Source of the DNA: DATBLE01 sp963734065
Lineage (GTDB): Bacteria; Actinomycetota; Thermoleophilia; Gaiellales; Gaiellaceae
Assembly: GCA_963734065.1 (NCBI GenBank)
Contig: CAVTFN010000004.1
Location: 575,854 to 639,853, forward strand
DNA length: 64,000 nt
Direction: 5' to 3'
The notes under the pieces are model-generated. The model was not told the DNA's origin, searched no databases, and saw only the letters and a list, made by a program, of their open reading frames with translations. The position numbers were made by a program, and so were the translations under genes. Numbering within the stretch: the first letter of the stretch is position 1; each line of letters opens with the position of its first letter. Shown in pieces: positions 51,542-61,466 of this stretch.

Positions 51542-53782
51542 ATGAGCGTCCAGACAGCCGCTTGGGCAGGGATCCTCGAAGGCGAGGAGCTTGCCCACGT
51601 CGCCACGGAGCCCGCGCGCGAAGCGCGAACGGCGCCCTTCCCGGACGACCTCTCGCCGAAGGTGCGCGTCGCGCTCGAGGCCCGGGGCGTCCACGAGCTC
51701 TACGAGCACCAGGCAGAGACCTGGGCGGCGACACAGCGGGGCGAGCACGTCGCGGTCGTCACCGGCACGGCGAGCGGGAAGTCGCTCGCCTTCAACCTGC
51801 CCGTGCTCGACGCGCTCGCCCGCGAGCCGAAGCGGCGCGCGCTCTACCTCTACCCGACGAAGGCGCTCGCCCAGGATCAGCTCCGCTCCCTGACCGCGCT
51901 GAAGGTGCCGCGCATCCGGGCGGCGATCTACGACGGCGACACGGAGGCCGAGCGCCGCTGGCAGATCCGCAAGTGGTCGAACCTCGTCCTGTCGAACCCC
52001 GACATGCTCCACGTCGGCGTCCTGCCCCATCACGACCGCTGGGGCGACGTGCTCTCGAACCTCGCCTACGTGGTGATCGACGAAGCGCACGTCTACCGCG
52101 GCGTCTTCGGTTCCCACGTCGGCAACGTCCTCCGCCGGCTACGGCGGATCGCGCGGATCTACGGCGCCGAGCCGCAGTTCCTGCTCGCCTCCGCGACGAT
52201 CGCGAACCCGGACCGGCTCGCGCACTCGCTGCTCGGCCTCGACGTCACCGTGGTCGGTGACGATGCAGCACCGCGCGCGGAACGGACGATCGCGCTCTGG
52301 AACCCCGAGCTGCTGGACGAGGAGCTCGGCATCCGCGCGAGCGCGCTCGGTGAGGCGTCGCGCCTGATGGCCTCCCTGGTCGAGCGCGGGCTGCGCACGC
52401 TCTGCTTCGCGAAGAGCCGGAAGTCGGCCGAGCTGATCCACAGGTTCACCGCAGACCGGCTCGGCGCCGACTACCGCGACCGGCTCTCCCCGTACCGGGC
52501 GGGGTATACGCCGGCGCAGCGACGGGACATCGAGCAGCGGCTGGCCGCCGGCGAGCTGCTCGGCGTGGCGGCGACCGACGCGCTCGAGCTCGGCATCGAC
52601 ATCGGCCTGCTCGACTGCGTGATCTCGACGGGGTTCCCGGGCACGGTCGCGAGCCTCCGCCAGCAGTGGGGTCGCGCCGGACGCCGCGGCCACGGGCTGG
52701 CGATCCTGGTCGCGAGCGAGGACGCGCTCGACCAGTACTTCATGCGCGAACCGGAGACGCTCCTCCGCCGTCGGGTGGAGGCGGCGATCCTCGATCACGC
52801 CAACCCGCGGGTGCTCGACGGTCACGTGCGGGCGGCCGCCTTCGAGGCACCGATCGACAACGGCGACCGCGAGGTGCTCGGCGACGAGGCGCTCGAACGA
52901 GCAGCGCTGCTGCCGGAGCTGCGACACACGCCGGCCGGTTGGGTCTGGGCCGGGCGGGACTACCCGGCAGCCCGCGTCCCGCTGCGCTCGACCAGCCCCG
53001 ACGCCTTCTCCGTGATCGACACCTCGACCGGCTCCGTCCTCGGCCTGGTCGAGCAGGAGCGCGCCTACTCGACCGTGCACGACGGCGCCGTCTACCTCCA
53101 CCTCGGGCAGTCGTACCGCGTCGCGGAGCTCGACCACCAGGCCCGCGTCGCACTCGTCACGCCGTTCGACGGCGACCTGTACACGCAGGCGAAGAAGGAT
53201 ACGACCACCGCGATCGAGGAGCCGCAGCGCGTGGAGCCGAGGCTCGGGCTCGAGCTGACCTGGGGCCGCGTCTCCGTCACCGAGCAGGTGGTCGCCTACC
53301 AGCTGAAGAAGGCGTCGACCCAGGAGACGCTCGACCTGGTCGCGCTCGACCTGCCCGCGACGACGTTCGAGACCGAGGCGATCTGGTTCTGCCCCGAGGA
53401 GTGGATGCTGGAGGGCATCGACCGGATGCCGGCACTGCTCGGCAGCCTGCACGCGGCCGAGCACTCGATGATCGCGTTGCTCCCGCTCTGGGCGATGTGC
53501 GACCGCTGGGACATCGGCGGCCTCTCCACGAACGTCCATTTCCAGACCGGTCGGCCGACGATCTTCGTGTACGACGGCCATCCCGGCGGCGTCGGGATCA
53601 CCGAACGCGGGTTCGAGGCCTTCGAGGGCTGGATCGCCGACACGGCGGGGCTGCTTGCGGGCTGCCCCTGCGAGCACGGCTGCCCCTCCTGCGTGCAGTC
53701 GCCGAAGTGCGGCAACCTGAACGACATGCTCGACAAGGCCGGCGCGCGCCGGCTGCTCGAGCGGATGCTGTCCGCCGGCTAG
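51542..53782 (+). CDS. DEAD/DEAH-box helicase with DUF1998 domain
   Basis: The 746-residue protein has Walker A VVTGTASGKSLAFNLPVLDA, Walker B VVIDEAHVYRGVFG (DEAH), motif VI QQWGRAGRRGHGLA, and a C-terminal DUF1998 with four cysteines (LAGCPCEHGCPSCVQSPKCG). This is the layout of B. subtilis YprA/MrfA, a 3'-5' helicase linked to mitomycin C repair through an Fe-S/zinc-like cluster. ATG start: TACGCT is 5 nt upstream. No companion MrfB nuclease gene lies next to it. Confidence 0.9.
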   Translation: MSVQTAAWAGILEGEELAHVATEPAREARTAPFPDDLSPKVRVALEARGVHELYEHQAETWAATQRGEHVAVVTGTASGKSLAFNLPVLDALAREPKRRALYLYPTKALAQDQLRSLTALKVPRIRAAIYDGDTEAERRWQIRKWSNLVLSNPDMLHVGVLPHHDRWGDVLSNLAYVVIDEAHVYRGVFGSHVGNVLRRLRRIARIYGAEPQFLLASATIANPDRLAHSLLGLDVTVVGDDAAPRAERTIALWNPELLDEELGIRASALGEASRLMASLVERGLRTLCFAKSRKSAELIHRFTADRLGADYRDRLSPYRAGYTPAQRRDIEQRLAAGELLGVAATDALELGIDIGLLDCVISTGFPGTVASLRQQWGRAGRRGHGLAILVASEDALDQYFMREPETLLRRRVEAAILDHANPRVLDGHVRAAAFEAPIDNGDREVLGDEALERAALLPELRHTPAGWVWAGRDYPAARVPLRSTSPDAFSVIDTSTGSVLGLVEQERAYSTVHDGAVYLHLGQSYRVAELDHQARVALVTPFDGDLYTQAKKDTTTAIEEPQRVEPRLGLELTWGRVSVTEQVVAYQLKKASTQETLDLVALDLPATTFETEAIWFCPEEWMLEGIDRMPALLGSLHAAEHSMIALLPLWAMCDRWDIGGLSTNVHFQTGRPTIFVYDGHPGGVGITERGFEAFEGWIADTAGLLAGCPCEHGCPSCVQSPKCGNLNDMLDKAGARRLLERMLSAG

Positions 53783-54300
53783 GCGGCGATCTTCTCGTAC
53801 GGCTTCAGAACGAGCGTCTCGGCAGGTGCATTGGTCAGGAGCCATGCGATGTCGTTGACGTCGAACCCGCCGTGGCCGTTGCCTCCCGCGGGCACGACAA
53901 TCCGGTCGAACGTCTCCACTTGCCACAGAAGCCGCAGTGCGTGGGTGAGTGAACGTCCCTTCTCGATGCGTGCATCAACGGGGACACCCGCCCGCACGGC
54001 GGCGCGTTCGACTGCTTCGAGCAGGGGCAGCGCCACCGAGACGTCCTCGGTGAGCGGCGAGTCGTCCGAGTAGCGCCGCGGAACGACGAGGATGTACGCG
54101 GGGACGAGCGTCGCCTGCTCGGCCTGAGCGATCCTCAGCGCAGCATCGAGGACAGTAGGGTCGAGTGTGCCTCCGGTGAAGGGGACCAGGATCCGTCTCG
54201 CGCCGGGCTTCGGCCGCCGCAGGCGGAACCCGCTGCGCCAGACGAGCGCCGCGGCGAGCAGGAGCGCCGCTACGGCGAGGGCGACGACAGCGTCGATCAC
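53779..54300 (-). CDS. Universal stress protein with N-terminal membrane anchor
   Basis: The 173-residue protein has a GTG start overlapping the kdpN-like stop. It begins with one transmembrane segment (MIDAVVALAVAALLLAAALV) and a basic stop-transfer stretch. A UspA domain follows from about residue 38: RRILVPFTGGTLDPTVLDAA and the loop IEKGRSLTHALRLLWQVETF, with DRIVVPAGGNGHGGFDVND as the nucleotide-binding end. Membrane-anchored Usp proteins are unusual. Coupling to the KdpN-like gene points to potassium or osmotic signalling. Confidence 0.82.
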   Translation of the reverse strand: MIDAVVALAVAALLLAAALVWRSGFRLRRPKPGARRILVPFTGGTLDPTVLDAALRIAQAEQATLVPAYILVVPRRYSDDSPLTEDVSVALPLLEAVERAAVRAGVPVDARIEKGRSLTHALRLLWQVETFDRIVVPAGGNGHGGFDVNDIAWLLTNAPAETLVLKPYEKIAA

Positions 54301-55391
54301 AGCTCGGCCTCCAGCTTGCTGCGCTCCCCTCGGCTCGCGACGACGCGGATGTCGATACCGGGCAGCTCGCGCACCATCCGCGACAGGAGCGACCCACCGA
54401 AGATCTCGCGGCGACGCGACTCGTCGGGTGTCCCCACGAAGACGTAGGTCGAGCCGCGCTCGACCGCCACCCGCCGGACGGCGGCGACCAGGTCGTCGCC
54501 CTCCTCCTCGAGGAAGTGCACACCGAGAATCACGGACAGACGCCGGAGGGCTGCGAGCTGCGTCGCTTCCTCCTCGGTCGGAGGCTTCCCCGGGTGCCGC
54601 ACCCACAAAGCGTCCATCTCGCCACCCAGTCGCTGCGCCGAACGCCACGCGCGCCGCATGATCCGCTGCGACTTCGGTTGCGGCTCAACGAGCGCGAGCA
54701 CGCGTTCGCTCACGGCCTGCCGGCTGAGCGGCTCGAGCGTGCGCGCCGTCCGGCGCTTCTCGACGTCCTCGGCGACCTCACGCAGTGCGAGCTCGCGAAG
54801 TGCGGCGAGCTTGTCGCCGCGGAAGAAGTTGTCGAGCGCCACCTGCGCCCGCTCCGGCGCGTAGACCTTTCCCGCACGCAGCCGGTCGCGAAGCGCCTCC
54901 GGGGCGAGGTCGACGAGGATCACCTCGTCGGCCTCGTCGAGGATGCGATCCGGAAAGGCCTCACGGACGCGCGTCTCGGTCAGCTCGAAGATTGCGTCGT
55001 TGAGGCTCTCCAGATGCTGCACGTTGACGGTCGAGATGACGTCGATCCCGGCGTCGAGGACCTCATCGATGTCCTGGTAGCGCTTCTCGTTGCGCATCTC
55101 AGTCGCATTCGTGTGCGCGAGCTCGTCGATCAGCGCCAGCTCGGGAGCCCGCCGCAGGACGGCGTCCACATCCATCTCGCCGAGTGCGAGCGACCCGTGC
55201 CGGACGGAAAGACGGGGAATGACCTCGAGACCTTCTGCAAGCGCAGCCGTCTCGGGTCGGTCGTGCGGCTCGAGGTAGCCGATCACGACGTCCCGACCTT
55301 CCTTCTGCGCCTGTTGTCCCTCCTGGAGCATCCGGTAGGTCTTGCCGACCCCGGCGGCCATTCCCAGCAGGATCCGGTAGCGGCCCCGCAC
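54297..55391 (-). CDS. Short KdpD-like protein (KdpN type): KdpD N-terminal plus Usp domain, no kinase
   Basis: The 364-residue protein has the KdpD sensor domain: Walker A YRILLGMAAGVGKTYRMLQE (residues 5-24), Walker B region LALIDELAHTNATEMRNEKR, then VISTVNVQHLESLNDAIFEL and the Usp-like domain from about 240 ending VFVGTPDESRRREIFGGSLL. It has no transmembrane, HisKA or ATPase domain. Such short KdpD proteins are known from Anabaena and from KdpN of Alicyclobacillus. It has its own leaderless promoter (TAGGGT, 6 nt, GTG). It lies downstream of kdpB beyond the anomalous 1.6-kb region. Confidence 0.9.
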   Translation of the reverse strand: MRGRYRILLGMAAGVGKTYRMLQEGQQAQKEGRDVVIGYLEPHDRPETAALAEGLEVIPRLSVRHGSLALGEMDVDAVLRRAPELALIDELAHTNATEMRNEKRYQDIDEVLDAGIDVISTVNVQHLESLNDAIFELTETRVREAFPDRILDEADEVILVDLAPEALRDRLRAGKVYAPERAQVALDNFFRGDKLAALRELALREVAEDVEKRRTARTLEPLSRQAVSERVLALVEPQPKSQRIMRRAWRSAQRLGGEMDALWVRHPGKPPTEEEATQLAALRRLSVILGVHFLEEEGDDLVAAVRRVAVERGSTYVFVGTPDESRRREIFGGSLLSRMVRELPGIDIRVVASRGERSKLEAEL

Positions 55392-55452
55392 GCCACCACC
55401 CTAGTGGGCGAGACCTTCCACCAGAGGCCAGCGCGAGCGCCGGCGGTAACAT

Positions 55453-55930
55453 GAGAGAGAGAGTGAGGAAGAAAAATAAGAGGAGGAGAGTGGCGAGGAG
55501 AGAAGTAGGTGGGAGAGTGAAGAAAGAAAGAGAGAAGAAGAGATAAGATGAGAGAGAACAGGAGAGAGCGAGAGAAGAGAAAAAAGAAAAGAAAAGAAAG
55601 AGAGAAAAAGAAAAAGAGAAGAGAGAAGAGAAAAAGATAGAAAAAAAGAAGAAGGAGAAAGAAAAAAAGAAAGTGAAAAAAAAAGAAGAAAAAGAGAAAA
55701 GAGACAGAAAAGAACATGAGAGAAAGAGAAGAAGAAAGAAAGGAGAAAGGTGAGAGAAAAGAAGATGAGATGCTGTGAGGAGAGCGAGAGAGAGGGCAAG
55801 AAGAGAGCGCAGAGAGAGACGAGATAGAAAGAGAGAGAGAAGAGATACTAGAAGAGGTACTAAGGGGTAAGAAAGATAAAAAGAAAGAAGAAGAAGAAGG
55901 AGAGAAAGAAAAAGAACAGCATCGAGTAGA
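55453..55930. repeat. Low-complexity purine tract (A/G on plus strand)
   Basis: About 480 nt that are almost purely A and G on the plus strand, without a fixed repeat unit. It is wholly unlike the surrounding GC-rich DNA. Frames through it give Ser/Phe/Leu or Lys/Glu/Arg polymers. Either extreme low-complexity DNA or a sequencing/assembly artefact. Confidence 0.8.
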
Positions 55931-56044
55931 GACTTGATCCGACCCGCCGAAGATCAACTACCCGACGAAGATGTTGTAGGAGAGGTACCGCACAGAAGGC
56001 GGGTGTGAAGGCTCGGCTCGCCGTTCACGGAAACATATGAGCTG

Positions 56045-56830
56045 ATGTTAGTGTCGTTCGCGAAGAATTTTAGCGATGTCGAAGCGAAACTCCTTGTAGA
56101 ACATGTTGATGTCGCTCTGACCCGTTTCTGAGTGAGATTCACTCCGGATGAGCGCTTATACTGCGAGATGAGATGCTCGGCGATGACTGCCACGATGAGG
56201 CCGATCAAGAACAGCTCTCTATCGACACGAACACTGCTAGCGCTTGCCTCCGGTCGAGATCAGACGACCGAACTTGAAACTGCCCTACGGGGATGACTAA
56301 GAGGAACACCATTTACAGCACTCGTACTAGTACGGGTCTCGAACGATTAGCCAAGTTCGAGTTGTAGAACCCGCCACTGTCCATCGTCGGTACTGACCAC
56401 CTCGAACAAGAGACCAGCCCGCGGGCGACGCTGAGAAGAACCCTCGAGCGACGACGCGATCGCGTGACTGAAGAACGTCTGCGGAACGCCCCGCAGACGA
56501 GACGACGTAGAGCACGAGCGACAAGGAAACGAGAACGTAGACGAAAGAGCGATAAAAGTCGACCCAGAAGTTCCCGATCTCGCTAGCAAAGACGGGACAA
56601 GCCCCCGTCAAAAGACGACGAGGACCGACATGCCCAAGACGACAGAGACGAACATCTGCAACACGAGCCCGCGAGCTGGGTCACCAGGACATGAACGACT
56701 CGCCGACGTAGAACTGAAAAGATCGAGATCGAGAAGAAGCTGAAAGAGATGTACAAAGAAATACAAGATAGCACCGACGCCGAGCTCCTAGGGGTACAAG
56801 AAGAGCTAGCCCTAAAGGCGCTGGAGAAAG
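56045..56830 (-). pseudogene. kdpA: Degraded copy of part of kdpA
   Basis: On the minus strand this stretch aligns over its length with kdpA codons about 75-330, at much reduced identity and with many frame changes. Recognisable blocks: FQFYVGESFMSW (kdpA has WQYYGGEYTMSY), SEIGNFWVDFYRSFVYVLVS (kdpA GELGNFWQDLYRSCVYILLP), and at the DNA level AGTTCGAGTTGTAGAACCCG, shared exactly with the kdpA gene near 60680. G/C to A/T changes dominate. Both ends fade into purine tracts. It lies just beyond kdpB. A decayed second kdpA or a badly called read are the alternatives. Confidence 0.65.
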
Positions 56831-57040
56831 TAGAGGAAGAAAGAGAAGAAGAAGATGAAGAAGAGAAGAGACATAGCGTAGAAAAGACAGAAAAGAAAAA
56901 AGAGAGAGACGGAGAAGACGAGAAGAAAGAAGCAAGACAAGAAGGCAAGGAACGGCGAGAAAGCAAGAAAGAAAAAGAACAAAAGAGACATAAAAGAGAA
57001 AAGAGGAAAGAAGAGAGGAGAAGGAAGAAGGAGAAGAAGC
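56830..57040. repeat. Second purine-rich low-complexity tract
   Basis: About 210 nt of A/G-dominated sequence between the kdpA-like ghost and the end of kdpB, of the same texture as 55453-55930. Confidence 0.75.
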
Positions 57041-57072
57041 GGGCCGGCGCCCTGGCCGTACATGTTTCGGGC

Positions 57073-59115
57073 TTAAGCGCCGAACACGTTGTGGATGATC
57101 AGGTCGATCAGCTTGATGCCGATGAACGGCAGGATCATGCCGCCGAGCCCGTAGATCAACAGGTTCCTCCGCAGGAGCGCAGTCGCCCCGATCGCCCGGT
57201 ACTTGACGCCGCGGAGGGCAAGGGGAACGAGGGCGGGGATGATCAGCGCGTTGAAGATGATCGCGGAGATGATCGCGCTCTGCGGCGTGCCGAGACGCAT
57301 GATGTTCAGCGCGTCCAGCGGTCCGCTCTCACCCGGCCTGGTCGCGTAGACGGTCGCGAACATCGCGGGCAGGATCGCGAAGTACTTGGCGACGTCGTTG
57401 GCGATCGAGAACGTGGTCAGGGAGCCGCGCGTGATCAGCAGCTGCTTGCCTACCTCCACGATCTCGATCAGCTTCGTCGGGTTGGAGTCGAGGTCGACCA
57501 TGTTGCCCGCCTCTTTGGCCGCCGTCGTCCCGGTGTTCATCGCCACCCCGACGTCGGCCTGGGCAAGTGCGGGCGCGTCGTTCGTCCCGTCTCCGGTCAT
57601 CGCGACCATCCGACCGCGGCTCTGCTCGTCCTTGATCAGCGCCATCTTCGCCTCCGGAGTCGCCTCGGCGAGGAAGTCGTCGACACCGGCCTCCTGGGCG
57701 ATCACCGCTGCCGTGACCCGGTTGTCGCCCGTGATCATGACCGTCCGGATGCCCATCTTCCGGAGCTCGTCGAACCGTTCGTTCATTCCGCCCTTGACGA
57801 TGTCCTTCAAATACACGACCCCGAGCGCCCAGTTGTCCCGCGAGACGACGAGCGGCGTGCCGCCCTGCTCGGCGACGTGCTGGACGATCGAGTCGAGCTC
57901 GGCCGGCGCATTTCCTCCGCGCTCGGCGATGAACGCCTTCACGGAATCGGCGGCGCCCTTGCGGATCACGCTGCCGTTCAGGTCGATACCGCTCATCCGC
58001 GTCTGGGCGGTGAAGGGGACGAACGTGTGTTCACCGAGCTCGCGCTCGCGGAGCCCGAAGCGCTCCTTGGCCAGCACCACGATCGACCGCCCTTCCGGCG
58101 TCTCGTCGGCAAGCGAGGCAAGCTGCGCCACCTCGGCCAGCTCCTTCTCTTCGACGCCGTCGACCGGCAGGAACTCGGCCGCCTGGCGGTTGCCAAGGGT
58201 GATCGTGCCCGTCTTGTCGAGCAGGAGCACGTCGACGTCACCCGATGCCTCGACCGCGCGTCCCGACATCGCGAGCACGTTGCGCTGGACGAGGCGGTCC
58301 ATGCCTGCGATCCCGATCGCGGAAAGGAGAGCGCCGATCGTGGTCGGGATCAGCGCGACGAGGAGGGCGATCAGCACCGTCTGCGACTGCGGCGAGCCCG
58401 CGTAGACCGAGTAGGGCTTCAGCGTGACGACGGCGACGACGAAGGTGATCGTCAGGCCCGCGAGCAGGATGTTGAGCGCGATCTCGTTCGGCGTCTTGCG
58501 GCGCTCGGCGCCCTCGACGAGCGCGATCATCCGGTCCAGGAACGACTGGCCCGGCTCCTGCGTGACCTCGATCACGAGCCTGTCCGAGAGCAGCTTCGTC
58601 CCTCCGGTGACGGCGGACCGGTCACCGCCGGCCTCGCGGATCACCGGAGCGGACTCGCCCGTGATCGCCGACTCGTCCACCGAGCCGACGCCCTCGATCA
58701 CCTCGCCGTCGGCCGGAATCACCTCGCCCGCCTCAACCACCACCACGTCGCCGCGCTGGAGCTCGGGTGCGGGGACCTCGCGGCCGTCCTGGAGACGGGC
58801 GAGCGTGGTCGTGCGCGTCGCCCGCAGTGCGTTCGCCTGTGCCTTTCCGCGCCCCTCGGCCACCGCCTCGGCGAAGTTGGCGAACAACACCGTCAGCCAG
58901 AGCCAGATCGAGATCACCGCGACGAACCAGAGATCGCCCGTGTGGCCCCGGAAGAGGTTCAGGAAGAAGATCACCGTCGTGATCACGCTGCCGAGCTCGA
59001 CGATGAACATCACCGGGTTCCGGATCTGGGTTCTCGGGTCGAGCTTCGGGAACGATCCCGTGATCGCCGCAACGACGATGTCCTTGGAGAAGACACTTGC
59101 CGAGGCGCGGGCCAT
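57073..59115 (-). CDS. kdpB: Potassium-transporting ATPase ATP-binding subunit
   Basis: The 680-residue P1A-type ATPase starts MARASASVFSKDIVVAAITG. It has TGES-type actuator loop DESAITGESAPVIREAGGDR, phosphorylation site LLLDKTGTITLGNRQAAEFL, the hinge GDGTNDAPALAQADVGVAMN and the end ILPFIGIKLIDLIIHNVFGA. Its ATG overlaps the kdpC stop (TAATG). It energises K+ uptake by KdpA. Placement after kdpC, not before it, is unusual. Confidence 0.96.
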   Translation of the reverse strand: MARASASVFSKDIVVAAITGSFPKLDPRTQIRNPVMFIVELGSVITTVIFFLNLFRGHTGDLWFVAVISIWLWLTVLFANFAEAVAEGRGKAQANALRATRTTTLARLQDGREVPAPELQRGDVVVVEAGEVIPADGEVIEGVGSVDESAITGESAPVIREAGGDRSAVTGGTKLLSDRLVIEVTQEPGQSFLDRMIALVEGAERRKTPNEIALNILLAGLTITFVVAVVTLKPYSVYAGSPQSQTVLIALLVALIPTTIGALLSAIGIAGMDRLVQRNVLAMSGRAVEASGDVDVLLLDKTGTITLGNRQAAEFLPVDGVEEKELAEVAQLASLADETPEGRSIVVLAKERFGLRERELGEHTFVPFTAQTRMSGIDLNGSVIRKGAADSVKAFIAERGGNAPAELDSIVQHVAEQGGTPLVVSRDNWALGVVYLKDIVKGGMNERFDELRKMGIRTVMITGDNRVTAAVIAQEAGVDDFLAEATPEAKMALIKDEQSRGRMVAMTGDGTNDAPALAQADVGVAMNTGTTAAKEAGNMVDLDSNPTKLIEIVEVGKQLLITRGSLTTFSIANDVAKYFAILPAMFATVYATRPGESGPLDALNIMRLGTPQSAIISAIIFNALIIPALVPLALRGVKYRAIGATALLRRNLLIYGLGGMILPFIGIKLIDLIIHNVFGA

Positions 59116-59705
59116 TACGAGCTCTGCTCCTTGTCGAGTGCGAGGTTGAGCTTCAAGACGTTGACGCCGGGCTCGCCGAGGAAGCCCAGCGAGCGGTCGT
59201 CGGTGTTCTGGTCGATCAACTTCTGGACGGTCTCGAACGGAAGGTGGCGGACCGCTGCGATCCGCCTGGACTGCAGCTGCGCGTACGCCGGCGAGATGTC
59301 CGGGTCGATCCCCGAGCCCGACGTCGTCACCGCGTCGACCGGGATGTCGCCGATCGTCAGGCCCCGGTTGTAGGGCCTTTCGAGCTTCAGGATCGCGGCG
59401 GCGGCCGCCTTCACGTTCTTGGCCAGGTCGGGGTTGGTCGGGCCGAGGTTCGCAAACGTCGTGGCGCCTGCGTTGTAGGCGGGCGAGGTCGCCGAGGGTC
59501 GCTCGTGGAAGTACTTCGAGCTCTTGAACTCCTGCGCAGCCAGCTTCGACCCGACGACCTTGCCGTTCCGACTGATCAGGCTGCCGTTCGCCTTGTCCTT
59601 GAACGCGACCTGTGCGAATCCGGTCATCACCGCCGGGTAGGCGAAACCGAAGGCCAGGGTGAGGATTACGATCGCGACCACGGCGCCTCTCAGGTCGCGC
59701 CACAT
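59115..59705 (-). CDS. kdpC: Potassium-transporting ATPase C subunit
   Basis: The 196-residue protein starts MWRDLRGAVVAIVILTLAFG (single membrane anchor) and has GSKLAAQEFKSSKYFHERPS, SGSGIDPDISPAYAQLQSRR, and the end LGFLGEPGVNVLKLNLALDK. It stabilises the KdpAB complex. It overlaps kdpA (TGATG) on one side and kdpB on the other. Confidence 0.95.
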   Translation of the reverse strand: MWRDLRGAVVAIVILTLAFGFAYPAVMTGFAQVAFKDKANGSLISRNGKVVGSKLAAQEFKSSKYFHERPSATSPAYNAGATTFANLGPTNPDLAKNVKAAAAAILKLERPYNRGLTIGDIPVDAVTTSGSGIDPDISPAYAQLQSRRIAAVRHLPFETVQKLIDQNTDDRSLGFLGEPGVNVLKLNLALDKEQSS

Positions 59706-61390
59706 CAGTTCATCAGCCCTTCGACGATCGGCCCGAGCGTGAGCGCCGGGAAGATCATCAGACCTGCGGTGAGCGCGATCACGCCGACGAGGAGGACGAC
59801 GAACGTGCCGCCGTCGGTGCGGAAGGTGCCGGCCGATTCGGGCACCGTCTTCTTGGCTGCGAGCGAGCCGCCGAGGGCGAGCGCGGCGAGCAATGGCACG
59901 AACCGGCCGAGCAGCATCGCGATGGCGCCGAAGTTGGCCGAGAAGTTGGTTGCGCCGTAGCCGGCGAACGCGCTGCCGTTGTTGTTGCCCTGCGAGTCGT
60001 AGGCGTACAGCGTCTCGCTGAAGCCGTGGACGCCGGAGTTGTAGATCGACGCCAGGCCGCCCTTGGTCGTGATCGCGAGCGCGGTCAGGAAGAGCACCAT
60101 CGACGGGACGAACAGAGCGCCGAGCGCGGCGAGCTTGATCTCGCGCGCCTCGATCTTCTTGCCCAGCCACTCCGGCGTGCGGCCGACCATCAACCCGGCC
60201 ACGAAGACAGCTATGACGATGTAGAAGAACATCCCGTAGAGGCCGGAGCCGACCCCGCCGAAGATCACCTCGCCGGTGAACATGTTCACGATCGGCACCG
60301 CGCCGCCGTACGCCGTGAAAGCGTCGTGGCCTCCGGCGACGGAGCCGTTGGACGCATTCGTCGTCGCGACCGCCCACAACGATGTATTGGCGATGCCGTA
60401 TCGGACTTCCTTGTCGGACATGTTGCCGCCGCTCTGGCCGTGTCCCTGGGTGATGTTCACGCCGGAGTTGCGCAGCACCTGCGAGCCGTGCTGCTCGGCG
60501 GGCAACGCGACCGCCACGCCGATGACGAACATCACGAACATGGCGGCGAACACCATGGTGGCGTGCCGGCGCGCGCCCACCATCCTCCCGAACATGAAGA
60601 CCTGACCCGCCGGGATGAGCAGGATCGCCAGCATCTCGAAGAAGTTGGTCAAACCGTTCGGGTTCTCGAACGGCACGGCCGAGTTCGAGTTGTAGAACCC
60701 GCCGCCGTTCGTGCCGAGCTGCTTGATCGCGATCTGCGACGCCGCGGGGCCGCGCGCGATCGTCTGCTGGGCGCCCTCGAGGGTCGTCGCCGTCGCGTGG
60801 CCGTGGAAGGTCTGGACGACACCCTGCGAGATCAGGATCACCGCGAGGACAGCGGCGAGCGGGAGCAGGATGTAGACGCAGGAGCGGTAGAGGTCCTGCC
60901 AGAAGTTGCCGAGCTCGCCGCGCGAGCGGCGGGCCAGCCCGCGGACGACGGCGGCGAGGACGGCCATCCCGACGGCGGCGGAGACGAAGTTCTGCACCGC
61001 CAGCCCCGCCATCTGGCTCAGGTACGACATCGTGTATTCGCCGCCGTAGTACTGCCAGTTCGTGTTCGTGACGAAGCTCGCCGCCGTGTTCAGCGAGATG
61101 TGCGAGGGGACGCCGGCCAGCTTGTCGGGATTGAGGAACAGGTGGCCCTGCACGCGCTGGAGCGTGTAGAGGAGCAAGAAGAAGGCACGCTGAAGATCAG
61201 CACCGACTTCCGTAGCCCGCCAGGCTTGCTCGCGGGCGTTGCCGACCAGCCGCAGGAACCCACGCTCGAGCGAGCCGAGCGGGAGCCGCTCGGCCGTGTA
61301 GATCCTGGCCATGTAGATCCCGAGCGGGTAGCCGAGCACGATCAGAACGACCGCGTAGACGACGATCTGGCTGATTCCCTGCCCGTTCAT
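59705..61390 (-). CDS. kdpA: Potassium-transporting ATPase K+-binding subunit
   Basis: The 561-residue membrane protein has the four selectivity-filter-type loops of KdpA: TNTNWQYYGGE, IKQLGTNGGGFYNSNSAVPF, DAFTAYGGAVPIVNMFTGEV and FAGYGATNFSANFGAIAMLL. It binds and moves K+ as part of the high-affinity Kdp pump. It follows kdpF by 76 bp. A degraded copy of its first half lies downstream of kdpB. Confidence 0.96.
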   Translation of the reverse strand: MNGQGISQIVVYAVVLIVLGYPLGIYMARIYTAERLPLGSLERGFLRLVGNAREQAWRATEVGADLQRAFFLLLYTLQRVQGHLFLNPDKLAGVPSHISLNTAASFVTNTNWQYYGGEYTMSYLSQMAGLAVQNFVSAAVGMAVLAAVVRGLARRSRGELGNFWQDLYRSCVYILLPLAAVLAVILISQGVVQTFHGHATATTLEGAQQTIARGPAASQIAIKQLGTNGGGFYNSNSAVPFENPNGLTNFFEMLAILLIPAGQVFMFGRMVGARRHATMVFAAMFVMFVIGVAVALPAEQHGSQVLRNSGVNITQGHGQSGGNMSDKEVRYGIANTSLWAVATTNASNGSVAGGHDAFTAYGGAVPIVNMFTGEVIFGGVGSGLYGMFFYIVIAVFVAGLMVGRTPEWLGKKIEAREIKLAALGALFVPSMVLFLTALAITTKGGLASIYNSGVHGFSETLYAYDSQGNNNGSAFAGYGATNFSANFGAIAMLLGRFVPLLAALALGGSLAAKKTVPESAGTFRTDGGTFVVLLVGVIALTAGLMIFPALTLGPIVEGLMN

Positions 61391-61466
61391 GACGCCTCCG
61401 GTCGCGACGCCGAAGCGCGGCGAGCAAGCGCTCGATCGAGTGCACCGTCCGACAAGCCTAGCGCGG

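Noticed and set aside
56749..59373. 874-codon plus-strand frame starting in the purine tract
   Set aside because: It starts with a Lys/Glu polymer from the low-complexity tract and then reads antisense to kdpB.
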